From Natrinema versiforme JCM 10478 (GTDB taxonomy: Archaea; Halobacteriota; Halobacteria; Halobacteriales; Natrialbaceae): a DNA stretch of 64,000 bases. The notes beneath the pieces are model-generated. The model was given only the letters and a program-made list of their open reading frames with translations, did no database searches and was not told the DNA's origin. Location: the NCBI RefSeq assembly GCF_000337195.1, contig NZ_AOID01000013.1, positions 62,001 to 126,000 on the forward strand, given 5' to 3'. Position 1 is the first letter of the stretch. Each line of letters opens with the position of its first letter. Positions 54,763-62,292 of this stretch are shown here, piece after piece. The translations under genes and the position numbers were made by a program.

Positions 54763-54897
54763 ATGCGACCCGGCTGGTGGCATCCCGACGAAACCCGCGT
54801 CGTCGAACGGATTCCCAAGACGGCGACTGGGAAGTTCGACAAGAAAGGACTGCGCGAAAAGCTTGACGTGGGCGACGACGAAATGGAGGACCGATGA
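54763..54897 (+). pseudogene. Remnant of an AMP-forming acyl-CoA ligase (C-terminal fragment)
   Basis: An open frame of 44 codons from an ATG carries WWHPDETRVVERIPKTATGK and FDKKGLREKL, exactly the end of fatty acyl-CoA ligases where P-K-T-x-T-G-K-x-x-K holds the catalytic lysine. Nothing of the remaining roughly 500 residues is found upstream; a TAG in the same frame lies at 54745. The stop overlaps the SDR start by four bases, as expected if an intact ligase once preceded it in the operon. It is probably a deletion scar, or, less likely, a short peptide still made to couple translation of the SDR gene. Confidence 0.75.
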
Positions 54898-55661
54898 GCG
54901 ATCTGTTCGATCTCGAGGGACGAGTCGCAGTGGTAACGGGCGGCGGCCGCGGTATCGGCCGCGCGATCGCCGTCGAACTGGCGAACGCGGGTGCGGCGGT
55001 CGTTCCGAGCGCCCGCTCGACGGACGAGATCGAGGCCGTCGCCGCGGACATCGAGGCCGCGGGCGGCGACGCCGTCGCCGTTCCCGCGGACGTGACCGAT
55101 CCTGACGCCGTGGGAGACGTGATCGACCGCGCGGCCGCCGAGTTCGGCGGCGTCGACGTCGTCGTCAACAACGCCGGCTTCAATCCCGACGATGCGTTGG
55201 GCCGACCCGAAGATGTCGAGACCGAGAGCCTCGATCGGGTGCTGGACGTCAATCTGAACGGGGCCTACGAGGTCACCCACGCCGCCGCCGATCACCTCCA
55301 CGAGAGCGACGGCGGCTCGGTCATCAACGTCGCCAGCGTCGGCGGACTGGTCGGGCTGCCGCGCCAGCACCCCTACGTCGCCTCGAAGCACGGACTCGTC
55401 GGACTCACCAAGAGCATGTCCTTGGACTGGGCACCGGAAGTCCGAGTCAACGCCGTCGCACCGGGGTACGTCTCGACGGAACTCACCGACGACCTCGAGG
55501 GCAACGAGCGACTGCGCCAGTCGATCATCGATCGCACGCCGCTGGAGCGGTTCGCCGAGCCCGAAGAGATCGCCGGCCCGGTCGTCTTCCTCGCGAGCGA
55601 AGCCTCGAGTTACGTGACCGGGTCCGTGCTCGCGGCCGACGGCGGCTGGACGGCGCGCTGA
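54894..55661 (+). CDS. Short-chain dehydrogenase/reductase, FabG-like
   Basis: A 255-residue cytoplasmic NAD(P)H oxidoreductase. VAVVTGGGRGIGRAIAVELA is the TGxxxGxG cofactor loop, VVVNNAGFNPDDALG the NNAG motif, INVASVGGLVGL the catalytic Ser region and HPYVASKHGLVGLTKSMSLD the YxxxK pair; APGYVSTELTDDL follows. It resembles 3-oxoacyl reductases and 3-hydroxyacyl-CoA dehydrogenases. With the ligase remnant in front and an acyl-CoA dehydrogenase behind, a role in fatty acid breakdown or modification is likely. The ATG overlaps the remnant's stop. Confidence 0.93.
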   Translation: MSDLFDLEGRVAVVTGGGRGIGRAIAVELANAGAAVVPSARSTDEIEAVAADIEAAGGDAVAVPADVTDPDAVGDVIDRAAAEFGGVDVVVNNAGFNPDDALGRPEDVETESLDRVLDVNLNGAYEVTHAAADHLHESDGGSVINVASVGGLVGLPRQHPYVASKHGLVGLTKSMSLDWAPEVRVNAVAPGYVSTELTDDLEGNERLRQSIIDRTPLERFAEPEEIAGPVVFLASEASSYVTGSVLAADGGWTAR

Positions 55662-55783
55662 GTTCCTACCCGGGGTTCGGGACGACCGCGTGACTGACAC
55701 TCGACGATGATGGCCCGGCTCGAACCGATCAGGTTCGGCCGCGCCGTTCCATCAGCAAAAATCGTAGTGGTTGTTGTGACCAT

Positions 55784-55826
55784 GTGGTAGTTCTCCCAAC
55801 CCTTAGCCGCTGCTCCGAGCTACCAC
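55784..55826. promoter_or_regulatory. Inverted repeat flanking the acyl-CoA dehydrogenase promoter
   Basis: GTGGTAG at 55784-55790 is matched by CTACCAC at 55820-55826, placed around a weak box CCTTAG at 55801-55806, which is 25-30 bases before ATG 55831. This is the layout of a repressor site. Confidence 0.5.
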
Positions 55827-55830
55827 CACT

Positions 55831-57072
55831 ATGCGATACAATGACAGCGACCGAGCGCGCGAGGTCGCCGATCGCGCCAACGCCTTGCTAGAAGAAGTCG
55901 TCCTGCCGGTCGAACGCGAGCGAGCCGGCGGAATGGCCGTCTCGAGCGGCACCATCGCGGAACTCCGCGAGGCCGCCCGCGAGTACGATGTCTACGCCCC
56001 GCAGATTCCCGAGGAGTACGGCGGGATGGGACTGTCCTTCCGGGAGTCGCTGCCGGCCTTCGAGGAGGCCGGCCGCAGCCTGCTCGGACAGGTCGCGATG
56101 CGCGTCGATGCCCCCGACGAGGGGAACATGCACCTCCTCGAGTTGGCCGGCGACGAGCTGCAAAAGGAGACCTACCTCGAGCCGCTGGTCGCGGGCGAGC
56201 TCAAGTCCGGCTTCTCGATGACCGAGCCGATGCAGGGCGCGGGGTCGGATCCGAAGATGATCCAAACCACCGGGGAGAAAGACGGCAACGAGTGGGTCAT
56301 CGACGGCCACAAGTGGTGGACAACACAGGGCGTCGAGGCCGATATCCTGATCGTGCTCGCCCGAACCGATCTCGAGGCCCACCCCTACGAGGGCTGTTCG
56401 CTCTTTCTCGTCCCGGCCGACGCCGACGGCGTCGAGGTCATCCGCGATGTCCCCCACATGGGCGGCGGTAATCGCGGCGCGTCTCACGCCGAAATTCGCT
56501 ACGAGAACGTCCGCGTGCCCGACGAACACCTGCTCGGCGAACTGAACCAGGGCTTTACCCACGCCCAAGAGCGACTCGGCCCCGCCCGGCTGACTCACTG
56601 CATGCGCTATTCGGGGATGGCCCAGCGCTCGCTCGACATCGCGAAGGCCTACGTGAGCGAACGCGAGGGGTTCGACTCCACCCTCTCGGACAAGCAATCG
56701 CTTCGCCACCGGATCGCCGACGCCGAAACGAAACTCCACATGGCCCGGACCGGCATCCGCGACGCCGCCGACCGGATCGCCGCCGGCGAGGAGGCCCGCG
56801 TCCCCGTCTCGATGTGTAAGGTCTACACCGCAAACGCCACGCAGGACGCGATCGACCTCGCGGTGCAGTGTTGCGGTGCCAACGGCATCGGGAAGGACCT
56901 CCCGCTCTCGGACTTCTACGAATCGGTCCGCCAGTTCCGCATCGTCGACGGTGCCGACGAGGTCCACCGGCGGGTCATCGCCCGCGCGGCCTTCGAGGAC
57001 GTTCCCACAGAGGAACTCGAGCCGCTCACCCGCTTTGGCGACCCGAACCGAGACCGACGCGCCAACCACTGA
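55831..57072 (+). CDS. Acyl-CoA dehydrogenase
   Basis: A 413-residue FAD enzyme that forms 2-enoyl-CoA. The N-terminal helical domain runs to IPEEYGGMGLSFRESLPAFE; GFSMTEPMQGAGSDPKMIQT and NEWVIDGHKWWTTQGVEADI are the flavin-site signatures; VRVPDEHLLGELNQGFTHAQ, then CCGANGIGKDLPLSDFYESV and FRIVDGADEVHRRVIARAAF end the fold. It is most similar in shape to ACAD10/11-type enzymes, from memory. ATG 55831 is 25 bases after a weak TATA-like box bracketed by an inverted repeat. It probably works with the preceding SDR protein in beta-oxidation. Confidence 0.93.
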   Translation: MRYNDSDRAREVADRANALLEEVVLPVERERAGGMAVSSGTIAELREAAREYDVYAPQIPEEYGGMGLSFRESLPAFEEAGRSLLGQVAMRVDAPDEGNMHLLELAGDELQKETYLEPLVAGELKSGFSMTEPMQGAGSDPKMIQTTGEKDGNEWVIDGHKWWTTQGVEADILIVLARTDLEAHPYEGCSLFLVPADADGVEVIRDVPHMGGGNRGASHAEIRYENVRVPDEHLLGELNQGFTHAQERLGPARLTHCMRYSGMAQRSLDIAKAYVSEREGFDSTLSDKQSLRHRIADAETKLHMARTGIRDAADRIAAGEEARVPVSMCKVYTANATQDAIDLAVQCCGANGIGKDLPLSDFYESVRQFRIVDGADEVHRRVIARAAFEDVPTEELEPLTRFGDPNRDRRANH

Positions 57073-57277
57073 CGACGCGCTCGCTGTCGGTCGTTTCCGT
57101 GCTGGTTGTTGTCCGTGCCGGCTGTCTTCCGTTCGCATGGAACGATCGGCTAGAACGAGTGTGGAACGATCGGCGTTGCTCGAGATCACTCCGCTACCGC
57201 TTTGAGTCCTGTCGGTCGCTAGTCTTTCCGAGTTTCGTGTCGTATCTCGAATGTGGCCTTCTCGGCAACGACCCAGT

Positions 57278-57325
57278 GGGATTCGAACCACGGTCGCAGC
57301 GAAGCTGCTCCCTGCTTCGAATCCC
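57278..57325. repeat. Palindrome resembling tRNA T-arm sequence, downstream of tRNA-Arg
   Basis: GGGATTCGAA at 57278-57287 is exactly complementary to TTCGAATCCC at 57316-57325, with an inner hairpin GCAGC-GAA-GCTGC at 57296-57308. The left arm, read on the minus strand, looks like a T-loop with stem (GTGGTTCGAATCCCAC). The block lies about 40 bases beyond the 3' end of tRNA-Arg. The rest of 57073-57277 has two copies of GGAACGATCGGC near 57139 and 57161 and no gene. Confidence 0.65.
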
Positions 57326-57362
57326 GTGCCCGTTCGCTCGTCGCGTCCGCTCCTCGCAGAAC

Positions 57363-57434
57363 GGGCGTGGCGGGATTCGAACCCACGATCAGAAGGTTAG
57401 GAACCTCCTGCCCTATCCGCTAGGCCACACGCCC
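57363..57434 (-). tRNA. tRNA-Arg (anticodon CCT)
   Basis: Read on the minus strand, a full 72-nt cloverleaf forms: acceptor GGGCGTG with CACGCCC, D stem GCCT with GGGC, anticodon stem GGAGG with CCTTC around loop TTCCTAA, giving anticodon CCT (reads AGG), a five-base variable region TGATC, and T-arm GTGGG-TTCGAAT-CCCGC. No CCA is encoded. It is a separate gene between the acyl-CoA dehydrogenase and tatA. Confidence 0.95.
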
Positions 57435-57449
57435 CGGCGCGAAAAGAAC

Positions 57450-57767
57450 TTAGTTGGTTTCCGTTTCGGGCTCCGTCTCGGTCTCCTCGTCGGTGGCGAC
57501 GGGTTCCGTGTCGACGAAGTCCTCGTCTTCCTCGAGGTCGGAGTCGCTCGCGTCACCGTCGTACTCGCCGGTTTCGCGCATTTCCTCGAGTTCCGTTTCG
57601 ACCTTCTCGCGCCCCTTCTGGAACTCACCCATCGCCTCACCAGTCGATCGTGCCAGCTTCGGAATCTTGTTGGCTCCGAAGAGCAAGACCGCGATGACAA
57701 GAATGATGGCGAGTTCCGGAGGCCCCATGCCGCCGGGAATGAACAGCGGTGCAATTTCGGCTACCAT
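57450..57767 (-). CDS. tatA: Twin-arginine translocase component TatA
   Basis: A 105-residue membrane protein that forms the Tat pore with TatC, exporting folded proteins such as TupA. A short N-terminus MVAEIAPLFIPGGMGPPELA leads to the span IILVIAVLLFGANKIPKLAR, where the F-G hinge is intact, and then the amphipathic helix STGEAMGEFQKGREKVETEL. The tail (TDEETETEPETETN) is extremely acidic. ATG 57767 matches the TATA-like box; an upstream ATG at 57794 lies between the box and start and is rejected. Confidence 0.93.
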   Translation of the reverse strand: MVAEIAPLFIPGGMGPPELAIILVIAVLLFGANKIPKLARSTGEAMGEFQKGREKVETELEEMRETGEYDGDASDSDLEEDEDFVDTEPVATDEETETEPETETN

Positions 57768-57792
57768 CTCTATGCGTTGCTTACCCGCTGGC

Positions 57793-57802
57793 AATTATAA
57801 CC
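57793..57802 (-). promoter_or_regulatory. TATA-like box for tatA
   Basis: Minus-strand GGTTATAATT, 26-35 bases before ATG 57767. Confidence 0.65.
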
Positions 57803-58069
57803 TTTTTGGACCACTTAGGTAACCAAGAAGCCGCGACAGTCCGTTTGAAGAGACATTCGGATAACGGAGAGAGCCGGTCACCCTTCTCGGACATCGCATC
57901 GCAATCACCTCACGTCGTATTCGGCCCCTGCAGCAACCTTGAGGATCGAGTGGGCGAACTACAGGTTCGTATCCGATTCGACGCGGGTGGCTGATGCGTT
58001 ATACGCGACACCCGGGTAACTGGTCCGCGAACGAAACTGTCTTTCCGGCTTGCACACAATGGACCGACG
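57803..58069. other. Intergenic stretch between tatA and the peroxiredoxin gene
   Basis: No gene is supported. GCGTTATACGCG near 57992-58003 is a plausible TATA-like palindrome for the peroxiredoxin gene, which would leave a leader of about 40 bases. I see nothing else of note. Confidence 0.4.
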
Positions 58070-58549
58070 ATGGTAACAACTGGAGACGCCGCACCCGACT
58101 TTACCGCACCGCTCGCAAACGGCGACATCGAGGAGTTCACGCTCTCCGAGCGCCTCGAGGACGAAGCACCGATCGTCCTCGCCTTTTTCCCCGGCGCGTT
58201 CACCGGTGTCTGTACCACCGAGATGTGTACGTTCCAGGACCGCCTGGCCGCGTTCAACGATCTCGACGCCACCGTCTACGGCGTCAGCCGCGACTCGCCG
58301 TTCACGCTCAACGAGTTCCGCGAGCAGAACGGCCTCGAGTTCGGGCTCATCAGCGACTACAACAAGGAGATCATCGACGACTACGGGATTCCGATGGACT
58401 TCGCCGATCTGGGCGTCCACGGCGTCGCCAAGCGCTCCGTCTTCGTCATCGACGCCGATGGCGAGGTCGCCTACTCGTGGGTCAGCGACGACCCCGGCGT
58501 CGAACCCGACTACGACGAGGTCGAGGCCGCAGTCGACGACCTCTCCTAA
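58070..58549 (+). CDS. Peroxiredoxin (AhpC/TSA, 1-Cys/atypical 2-Cys type)
   Basis: A 159-residue cytoplasmic peroxidase. FFPGAFTGVCTTEMCTFQDR holds the peroxidatic Cys in the P-x3-T-x2-C motif, with a second Cys five residues on that could be the resolving one. AAPDFTAPLANGDIEEFTLS, VYGVSRDSPFTLNEFREQNG and AKRSVFVIDADGEVAYSWVS complete the thioredoxin fold. It reduces peroxides with an unknown electron donor. The ATG at 58070 is the only sensible start. The HD-domain gene that follows has its own box. Confidence 0.93.
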   Translation: MVTTGDAAPDFTAPLANGDIEEFTLSERLEDEAPIVLAFFPGAFTGVCTTEMCTFQDRLAAFNDLDATVYGVSRDSPFTLNEFREQNGLEFGLISDYNKEIIDDYGIPMDFADLGVHGVAKRSVFVIDADGEVAYSWVSDDPGVEPDYDEVEAAVDDLS

Positions 58550-58580
58550 CGCTGCACGGACACCGCGACCGTCGCAGGGC

Positions 58581-58588
58581 TTTTTTAG
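58581..58588 (+). promoter_or_regulatory. TATA-like box / T-run between peroxiredoxin and HD gene
   Basis: TTTTTTAG lies 21-28 bases before ATG 58609 and 32 bases after the peroxiredoxin stop. It could act as a promoter element for the HD gene and as a termination signal for its neighbour. Confidence 0.5.
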
Positions 58589-58608
58589 TCCGCAACCGAC
58601 CTACCGGT

Positions 58609-59424
58609 ATGAGCGACTCCGCTGTCGACGAGGATTCCCGTCGCGTCTATACTCCCGACGACGATCACAGCTTTCCCGACGAGAAACTAAATTCGGTCCT
58701 CGAGTTCATCGACACCGACGAGGAGATCGCGGCCTATCTCGAGGCCCAGAACATCAACGCCGTCGACCGGATGCGGTACAACGATCACGGCACTAAACAC
58801 ATCGAGATCGTCCGCAATCGGGCGTTGTGTCTCTACGACCTGCTCAAGGCGGGCGATGTCGATTTCAACGGCGCGCGCCAGCAGGGACTGGCCGAGGAGG
58901 ACGAATCGGTCATCGTCGCGCTGGCGGCGACGCTCCACGACGTCGGCCACATCGTCCACCGCGACAGCCACGCCTACTACTCGATCCCGCTGGCCGCGGA
59001 CATCCTCGATCGGATCCTCCCCGAGTTCTACGGCGTCGGCGACGCAGTCCGGATGAAAGGCGAGGTCCTACACGCGATCCTCTGTCATCACACCGCCGAG
59101 ACCCCGTTGACCACCGAAGCCGGCGTCATCCGTGTCTCCGACGCCCTCGACATGGAACGCGGTCGCTCCCGGATCCCCTACGAGTCCGGCGGCCGTGGCA
59201 TCAACACCCTCTCGAGTCAGGCCATCAGCCGCGTCTCGCTCCAGCGGGGCGACACCACGCCCGTCATGGTCGAGATCGAGATGACCAACGCCGCCGGCGT
59301 CTATCAGGTCGACAACCTGCTCAAGGCCAAACTCGAGGACTCCGGGCTCGAAGACCAGATCCGGATCGTCGCGCTCAACACGAACGAGAACCGCGAGCAG
59401 CTAGTCGAGCGGATCGAGCTCTAA
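58609..59424 (+). CDS. HD-domain metal-dependent phosphohydrolase
   Basis: A 271-residue cytoplasmic HD-superfamily protein. MRYNDHGTKHIEIVRNRALC, VALAATLHDVGHIVHRDSHA (the HD pair), VLHAILCHHTAETPLTTEAG and VIRVSDALDMERGRSRIPYE (final Asp) give the H...HD...H...D metal site. The C-terminal part VSLQRGDTTPVMVEIEMTNA is beta-rich and probably a small substrate or regulatory domain. Likely substrates are nucleotides or cyclic dinucleotides, but nothing decides this. ATG 58609 agrees with the box at 58581. Confidence 0.88.
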   Translation: MSDSAVDEDSRRVYTPDDDHSFPDEKLNSVLEFIDTDEEIAAYLEAQNINAVDRMRYNDHGTKHIEIVRNRALCLYDLLKAGDVDFNGARQQGLAEEDESVIVALAATLHDVGHIVHRDSHAYYSIPLAADILDRILPEFYGVGDAVRMKGEVLHAILCHHTAETPLTTEAGVIRVSDALDMERGRSRIPYESGGRGINTLSSQAISRVSLQRGDTTPVMVEIEMTNAAGVYQVDNLLKAKLEDSGLEDQIRIVALNTNENREQLVERIEL

Positions 59425-59431
59425 GACCCAC

Positions 59432-59645
59432 CTTTTGCCCTGCGGTCTACCGCGCTGGTGACTTCGTCACACAGCGCGGCGTCCCTCGGCAAAAGCTGGA
59501 CCAAAAGCACTCCTCCCTCCGTTCGCTCGCGGTGCTCGCTTCACATCAGTCGTCGGCCCGCGAGCGCCTTCGGCGCTCGCGGCGGGTTTCGGGTACCTGC
59601 CTGCCCTTCCCCGAGTCACGAGTTCCTCGCAATGCTCGGAACTCG
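59432..59645. repeat. Palindrome-rich intergenic stretch with TTC-loop hairpins
   Basis: CTTTTGCC at 59432-59439 is the complement of GGCAAAAG at 59488-59495 and encloses a long stem at 59451-59478 (CGCGCTGGTGAC, loop TTC, one bulge). A perfect 11-bp stem with loop TTC lies at 59558-59582, and CGAGTTCC pairs with GGAACTCG at 59619-59645. No gene is supported between 59425 and 59676. The make-up recalls the element at 27871-28045. Confidence 0.75.
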
Positions 59646-59676
59646 CTCCCGGCCATTCAGGTCAGTCGATATCTAC

Positions 59677-59901
59677 TTAGGCGAGTTCGTACCGTCCATC
59701 CTGCCGTTCGAGGTAGCCCCGGTCCCGAAGCGTTCCGGTGATCGAGAGGATCGTCCCCTTCGTGACCGCGAGGTCGTCACAGAGGTCGTCAGCGCTCGCG
59801 CCGTCGCTGGCGGCCAGATACAGGTAGACCAGCTTCGCACGCGCGGAATCGAGATCGGTTGGGATCGACACGTCGAGGTCCGTCGTCGCTGTTTGGTTCA
59901 T
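59677..59901 (-). CDS. Small winged-helix transcription regulator-like protein
   Basis: A 74-residue protein. After 17 residues the fold LDSARAKLVYLYLAASDGAS, ADDLCDDLAVTKGTILSITG and TLRDRGYLERQDGRYELA is a complete helix-turn-helix plus wing, like the DNA-binding half of MarR or TrmB proteins. No effector domain. Small one-domain regulators like this usually act as dimers. It has its own TATA-like box. The target is unknown; its divergent neighbour on the right is the XapX gene about 270 bases away. Confidence 0.78.
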   Translation of the reverse strand: MNQTATTDLDVSIPTDLDSARAKLVYLYLAASDGASADDLCDDLAVTKGTILSITGTLRDRGYLERQDGRYELA

Positions 59902-59923
59902 ACACGACCCTGTGTGTTTCGAC

Positions 59924-59933
59924 GATAATAAAC
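59924..59933 (-). promoter_or_regulatory. TATA-like box for the small HTH gene
   Basis: Minus-strand GTTTATTATC, 23-32 bases upstream of ATG 59901. Confidence 0.6.
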
Positions 59934-60168
59934 GTCATCTACAACGATTGTCGAAATTACGGTGGCGAGACGGCTGCTGCTACTGTCGATACGAGATGCG
60001 TCGATCGTCGAATACCCGCCGAAGTGACGAGCCAGTCGCTCGAGTCGCTGATTTCGGCGATAGTCGATCGTCGTACCACTGACTCGTGATACCGCGTCAC
60101 AGAGTTCCTGCAGCCGGGAATTCGGGCGGACAGCTTTTGTGGCCTCCCTCGCGAGTACTACCAAACCG
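59934..60168. other. Intergenic stretch before the XapX gene
   Basis: No gene is supported. CGATCGTCG repeats and a CTTTTG box near 60134, about 35 bases before the XapX start, are the only things noted; the latter is a weak promoter candidate. Confidence 0.35.
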
Positions 60169-60363
60169 ATGTCGATGCAACTCACTCTCCTCGCACTGTT
60201 GACCGGACTGCTGACCGGCGTCCTGTTCGGGTCTCTCAACGTTCCGATCCCCGCCCCGCCGGAGCTCCCCGGAATGATGGGCATCATCGGCATCTACGTC
60301 GGCTACCGGCTGATCGAGCACCTCGACATCGGCGTCAATCTCCTCGAGATACTCGGCGTGTAA
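60169..60363 (+). CDS. XapX-domain (DUF1427) small membrane protein
   Basis: A 64-residue membrane protein of the XapX family. The first span is TLLALLTGLLTGVLFGSLN, the signature turn VPIPAPPELPGMMGIIGIYV follows, then GYRLIEHLDIGVNLLEILGV. The family's P-x-P-x-P turn with the GxxG helix is intact. Function is unknown for the family; a transporter-like or channel-like accessory is often guessed. ATG 60169 is chosen over an earlier in-frame start because the ten residues before are not hydrophobic; ATG 60175 is also possible. Confidence 0.85.
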   Translation: MSMQLTLLALLTGLLTGVLFGSLNVPIPAPPELPGMMGIIGIYVGYRLIEHLDIGVNLLEILGV

Positions 60364-60451
60364 CGGAAGCTGAGGCTCACGTGTGATATCGTGCGACTCG
60401 TCAACCGAACGATCCGACTGATAAAAAATCCGCTGCGACTGCGGTCTGCGA

Positions 60452-62290
60452 TCAGTAGCTGCGTTCTTTCGGCTCGTAGGTCTTGTTCTGGCCCTCGAGG
60501 ATGACCGGGCGGTAGAAGATCGAGGGCTCGCCGTCGTCCCACGAGATGAGCGTGTGCTTGAGCCAGTTCTCGTCGTCGCGGATCTGGTTCTCCTGTCGCC
60601 AGTGAGCGCCGCGGAACTCGTTGCGCACGAGCGCGCCAAGTGCGATCGTCTCGGCGACATCGATCAGGTTCCGCGTCTCGATCGTCTGCTGGAGGTCCGT
60701 GTTGAACGTCTTCGACGGGTCGTCGACGTAGACGTCCTGGTACTCCTGTCGACACTCGCGGATGATCTCGAGCGCTTTCTTGACCCCCTCCTCGGTCCGG
60801 AAGACGTTGACGTAGTCGGTCATCGCCTTCTGGAGTTTGGCGCGGATCTCGGCGTGCTGGACGCCGTCTTCCTTGTCCATCAGAGTGTCGACGCGCTCGC
60901 GGGCGGTCTCGACCTTTCGCTCGAGGATGCCCTCGGCGTCGGCGGTGACGCCGCCGTCCGCGGCGACGCCGCCGGACGTGTCGAGTCCCGCGTCGCCGGG
61001 CTGGACGGGGAGTTCGGTCTCGGTTTCGTCCTCGACGTCGTCGCCGTAGCCGGTCCGGATCTCGGGCTCGCCGAGGTCGTCGCCGGCGGCGTGGCGGCCG
61101 GCGCGCTTGCCGAAGACGATCAGTTCCGGCAGGGCGTTCCCGCCCAGCCGGTTGCCGCCGTGGACGGAGACGCAGGCACACTCGCCGGCGGCGTAGAGGC
61201 CATTGACGCAGGTCTGGCCGTTCTCGTCGACCTCGATGCCGCCCATCGCGTAGTGTTGGCCGGGCTTGACCGGCATCGGCTCGACGAGGCCGTCGACGCC
61301 CTCGAAGTCCTCCGCGAGGTGGAGGATGTTCTCGAGGCGGTCCATGATGCGCTCTTCGCCGAGGTGGCGCATGTCGAGGTGGACGTACTCGTCGTCGACG
61401 CCTCGGCCCTCGTTGACCTCGGTAAGTTCGGCGCGGGCAACGACATCCCGCGAGGCGAGCTCGCCGGAGTTGTTCGCATAGCCGTGCTCGAACATGAACC
61501 GCTCGCCCTCGTTGTTGTAGAGGATACCGCCTTCGCCGCGGACACCCTCGGAAATGAGGACACCCGTCGACGGCAGCGACGTCGGGTGGAACTGAATGAA
61601 CTCCATGTCCTCGAGCGGCGCGCCCGCACGATATGCCATCGCGTGGCCGTCACCGGTACAGGAGACGGCGTTAGTGGTGTGATCGAAGGCCTGCCCGGGG
61701 CCGCCGGTCGCGAGGACGACGCCCTGATCGGCCTTGAAGCCTTCAATAGTGCCGGACTGGACGTCGTAGGCGACGACGCCGTGGCACTCGCGGTCGTTCG
61801 GGTCCGATTCGTTGGTGGTCGCCAGATCCATCACGTACCACTCGTCGTAGACCTGAATGCCTCGTTTGACGACCTGCTCGTACATCGTGTGCAGCAGGTG
61901 GTGACCCGTCTCGGCTCCGGCGTAGGTGGTCCGCGGGTACGAGAGTCCGCCGAACGGACGCTGGGAGACCCGGCCGTCCTCCTCGCGGGAGAACGGCATC
62001 CCCCAGTGCTCTAAGTTGATGGTCTCCTCGGGGGCGTCCTGTGCGAGGGTCTCGACCGCCGGCGCGTCGCCGAGGTAGTCCGACCCCTTCATCGTGTCGT
62101 AGGCATGGAGTTCCCAGTCGTCGCCCTCCTGGAGGGCGGCGTTGATACCGCCTTCCGCCGCGCCGGTGTGGCTGCGGACGGGGTGGAGTTTCGAGACCAT
62201 CGCCACGTCGGCTCCCGCTTCGTGCGCTGCGATCGCGGCTCGGAGGCCGGCACCGCCCGCGCCGACCACGATAACGTCGTGTTCGTACAT
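60452..62290 (-). CDS. sdhA: Succinate dehydrogenase flavoprotein subunit SdhA
   Basis: A 612-residue FAD protein that oxidises succinate to fumarate in the citric acid cycle. MYEHDVIVVGAGGAGLRAAI starts the FAD fold, VRSHTGAAEGGINAALQEGD holds the His for covalent FAD, FIQFHPTSLPSTGVLISEGV and RGEGGILYNNEGERFMFEHG are substrate-site motifs. GECACVSVHGGNRLGGNALP is the capping/FAD end. Residues about 440-475 add an acidic insert rich in Thr, Asp and Gly. ATG 62290 is two bases after sdhB. Last gene of sdhCDBA. Confidence 0.96.
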   Translation of the reverse strand: MYEHDVIVVGAGGAGLRAAIAAHEAGADVAMVSKLHPVRSHTGAAEGGINAALQEGDDWELHAYDTMKGSDYLGDAPAVETLAQDAPEETINLEHWGMPFSREEDGRVSQRPFGGLSYPRTTYAGAETGHHLLHTMYEQVVKRGIQVYDEWYVMDLATTNESDPNDRECHGVVAYDVQSGTIEGFKADQGVVLATGGPGQAFDHTTNAVSCTGDGHAMAYRAGAPLEDMEFIQFHPTSLPSTGVLISEGVRGEGGILYNNEGERFMFEHGYANNSGELASRDVVARAELTEVNEGRGVDDEYVHLDMRHLGEERIMDRLENILHLAEDFEGVDGLVEPMPVKPGQHYAMGGIEVDENGQTCVNGLYAAGECACVSVHGGNRLGGNALPELIVFGKRAGRHAAGDDLGEPEIRTGYGDDVEDETETELPVQPGDAGLDTSGGVAADGGVTADAEGILERKVETARERVDTLMDKEDGVQHAEIRAKLQKAMTDYVNVFRTEEGVKKALEIIRECRQEYQDVYVDDPSKTFNTDLQQTIETRNLIDVAETIALGALVRNEFRGAHWRQENQIRDDENWLKHTLISWDDGEPSIFYRPVILEGQNKTYEPKERSY

Positions 62291-62292
62291 GA

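Noticed and set aside
57278-57360. A second complete tRNA gene next to tRNA-Arg
   Set aside because: Only a T-arm-like segment is present; no acceptor, D or anticodon arms can be formed.
59859-60293. Overlapping open frames between the small HTH gene and XapX
   Set aside because: No plausible start signals, no motifs and no hydrophobic pattern; the translations are Arg/Ser-rich.
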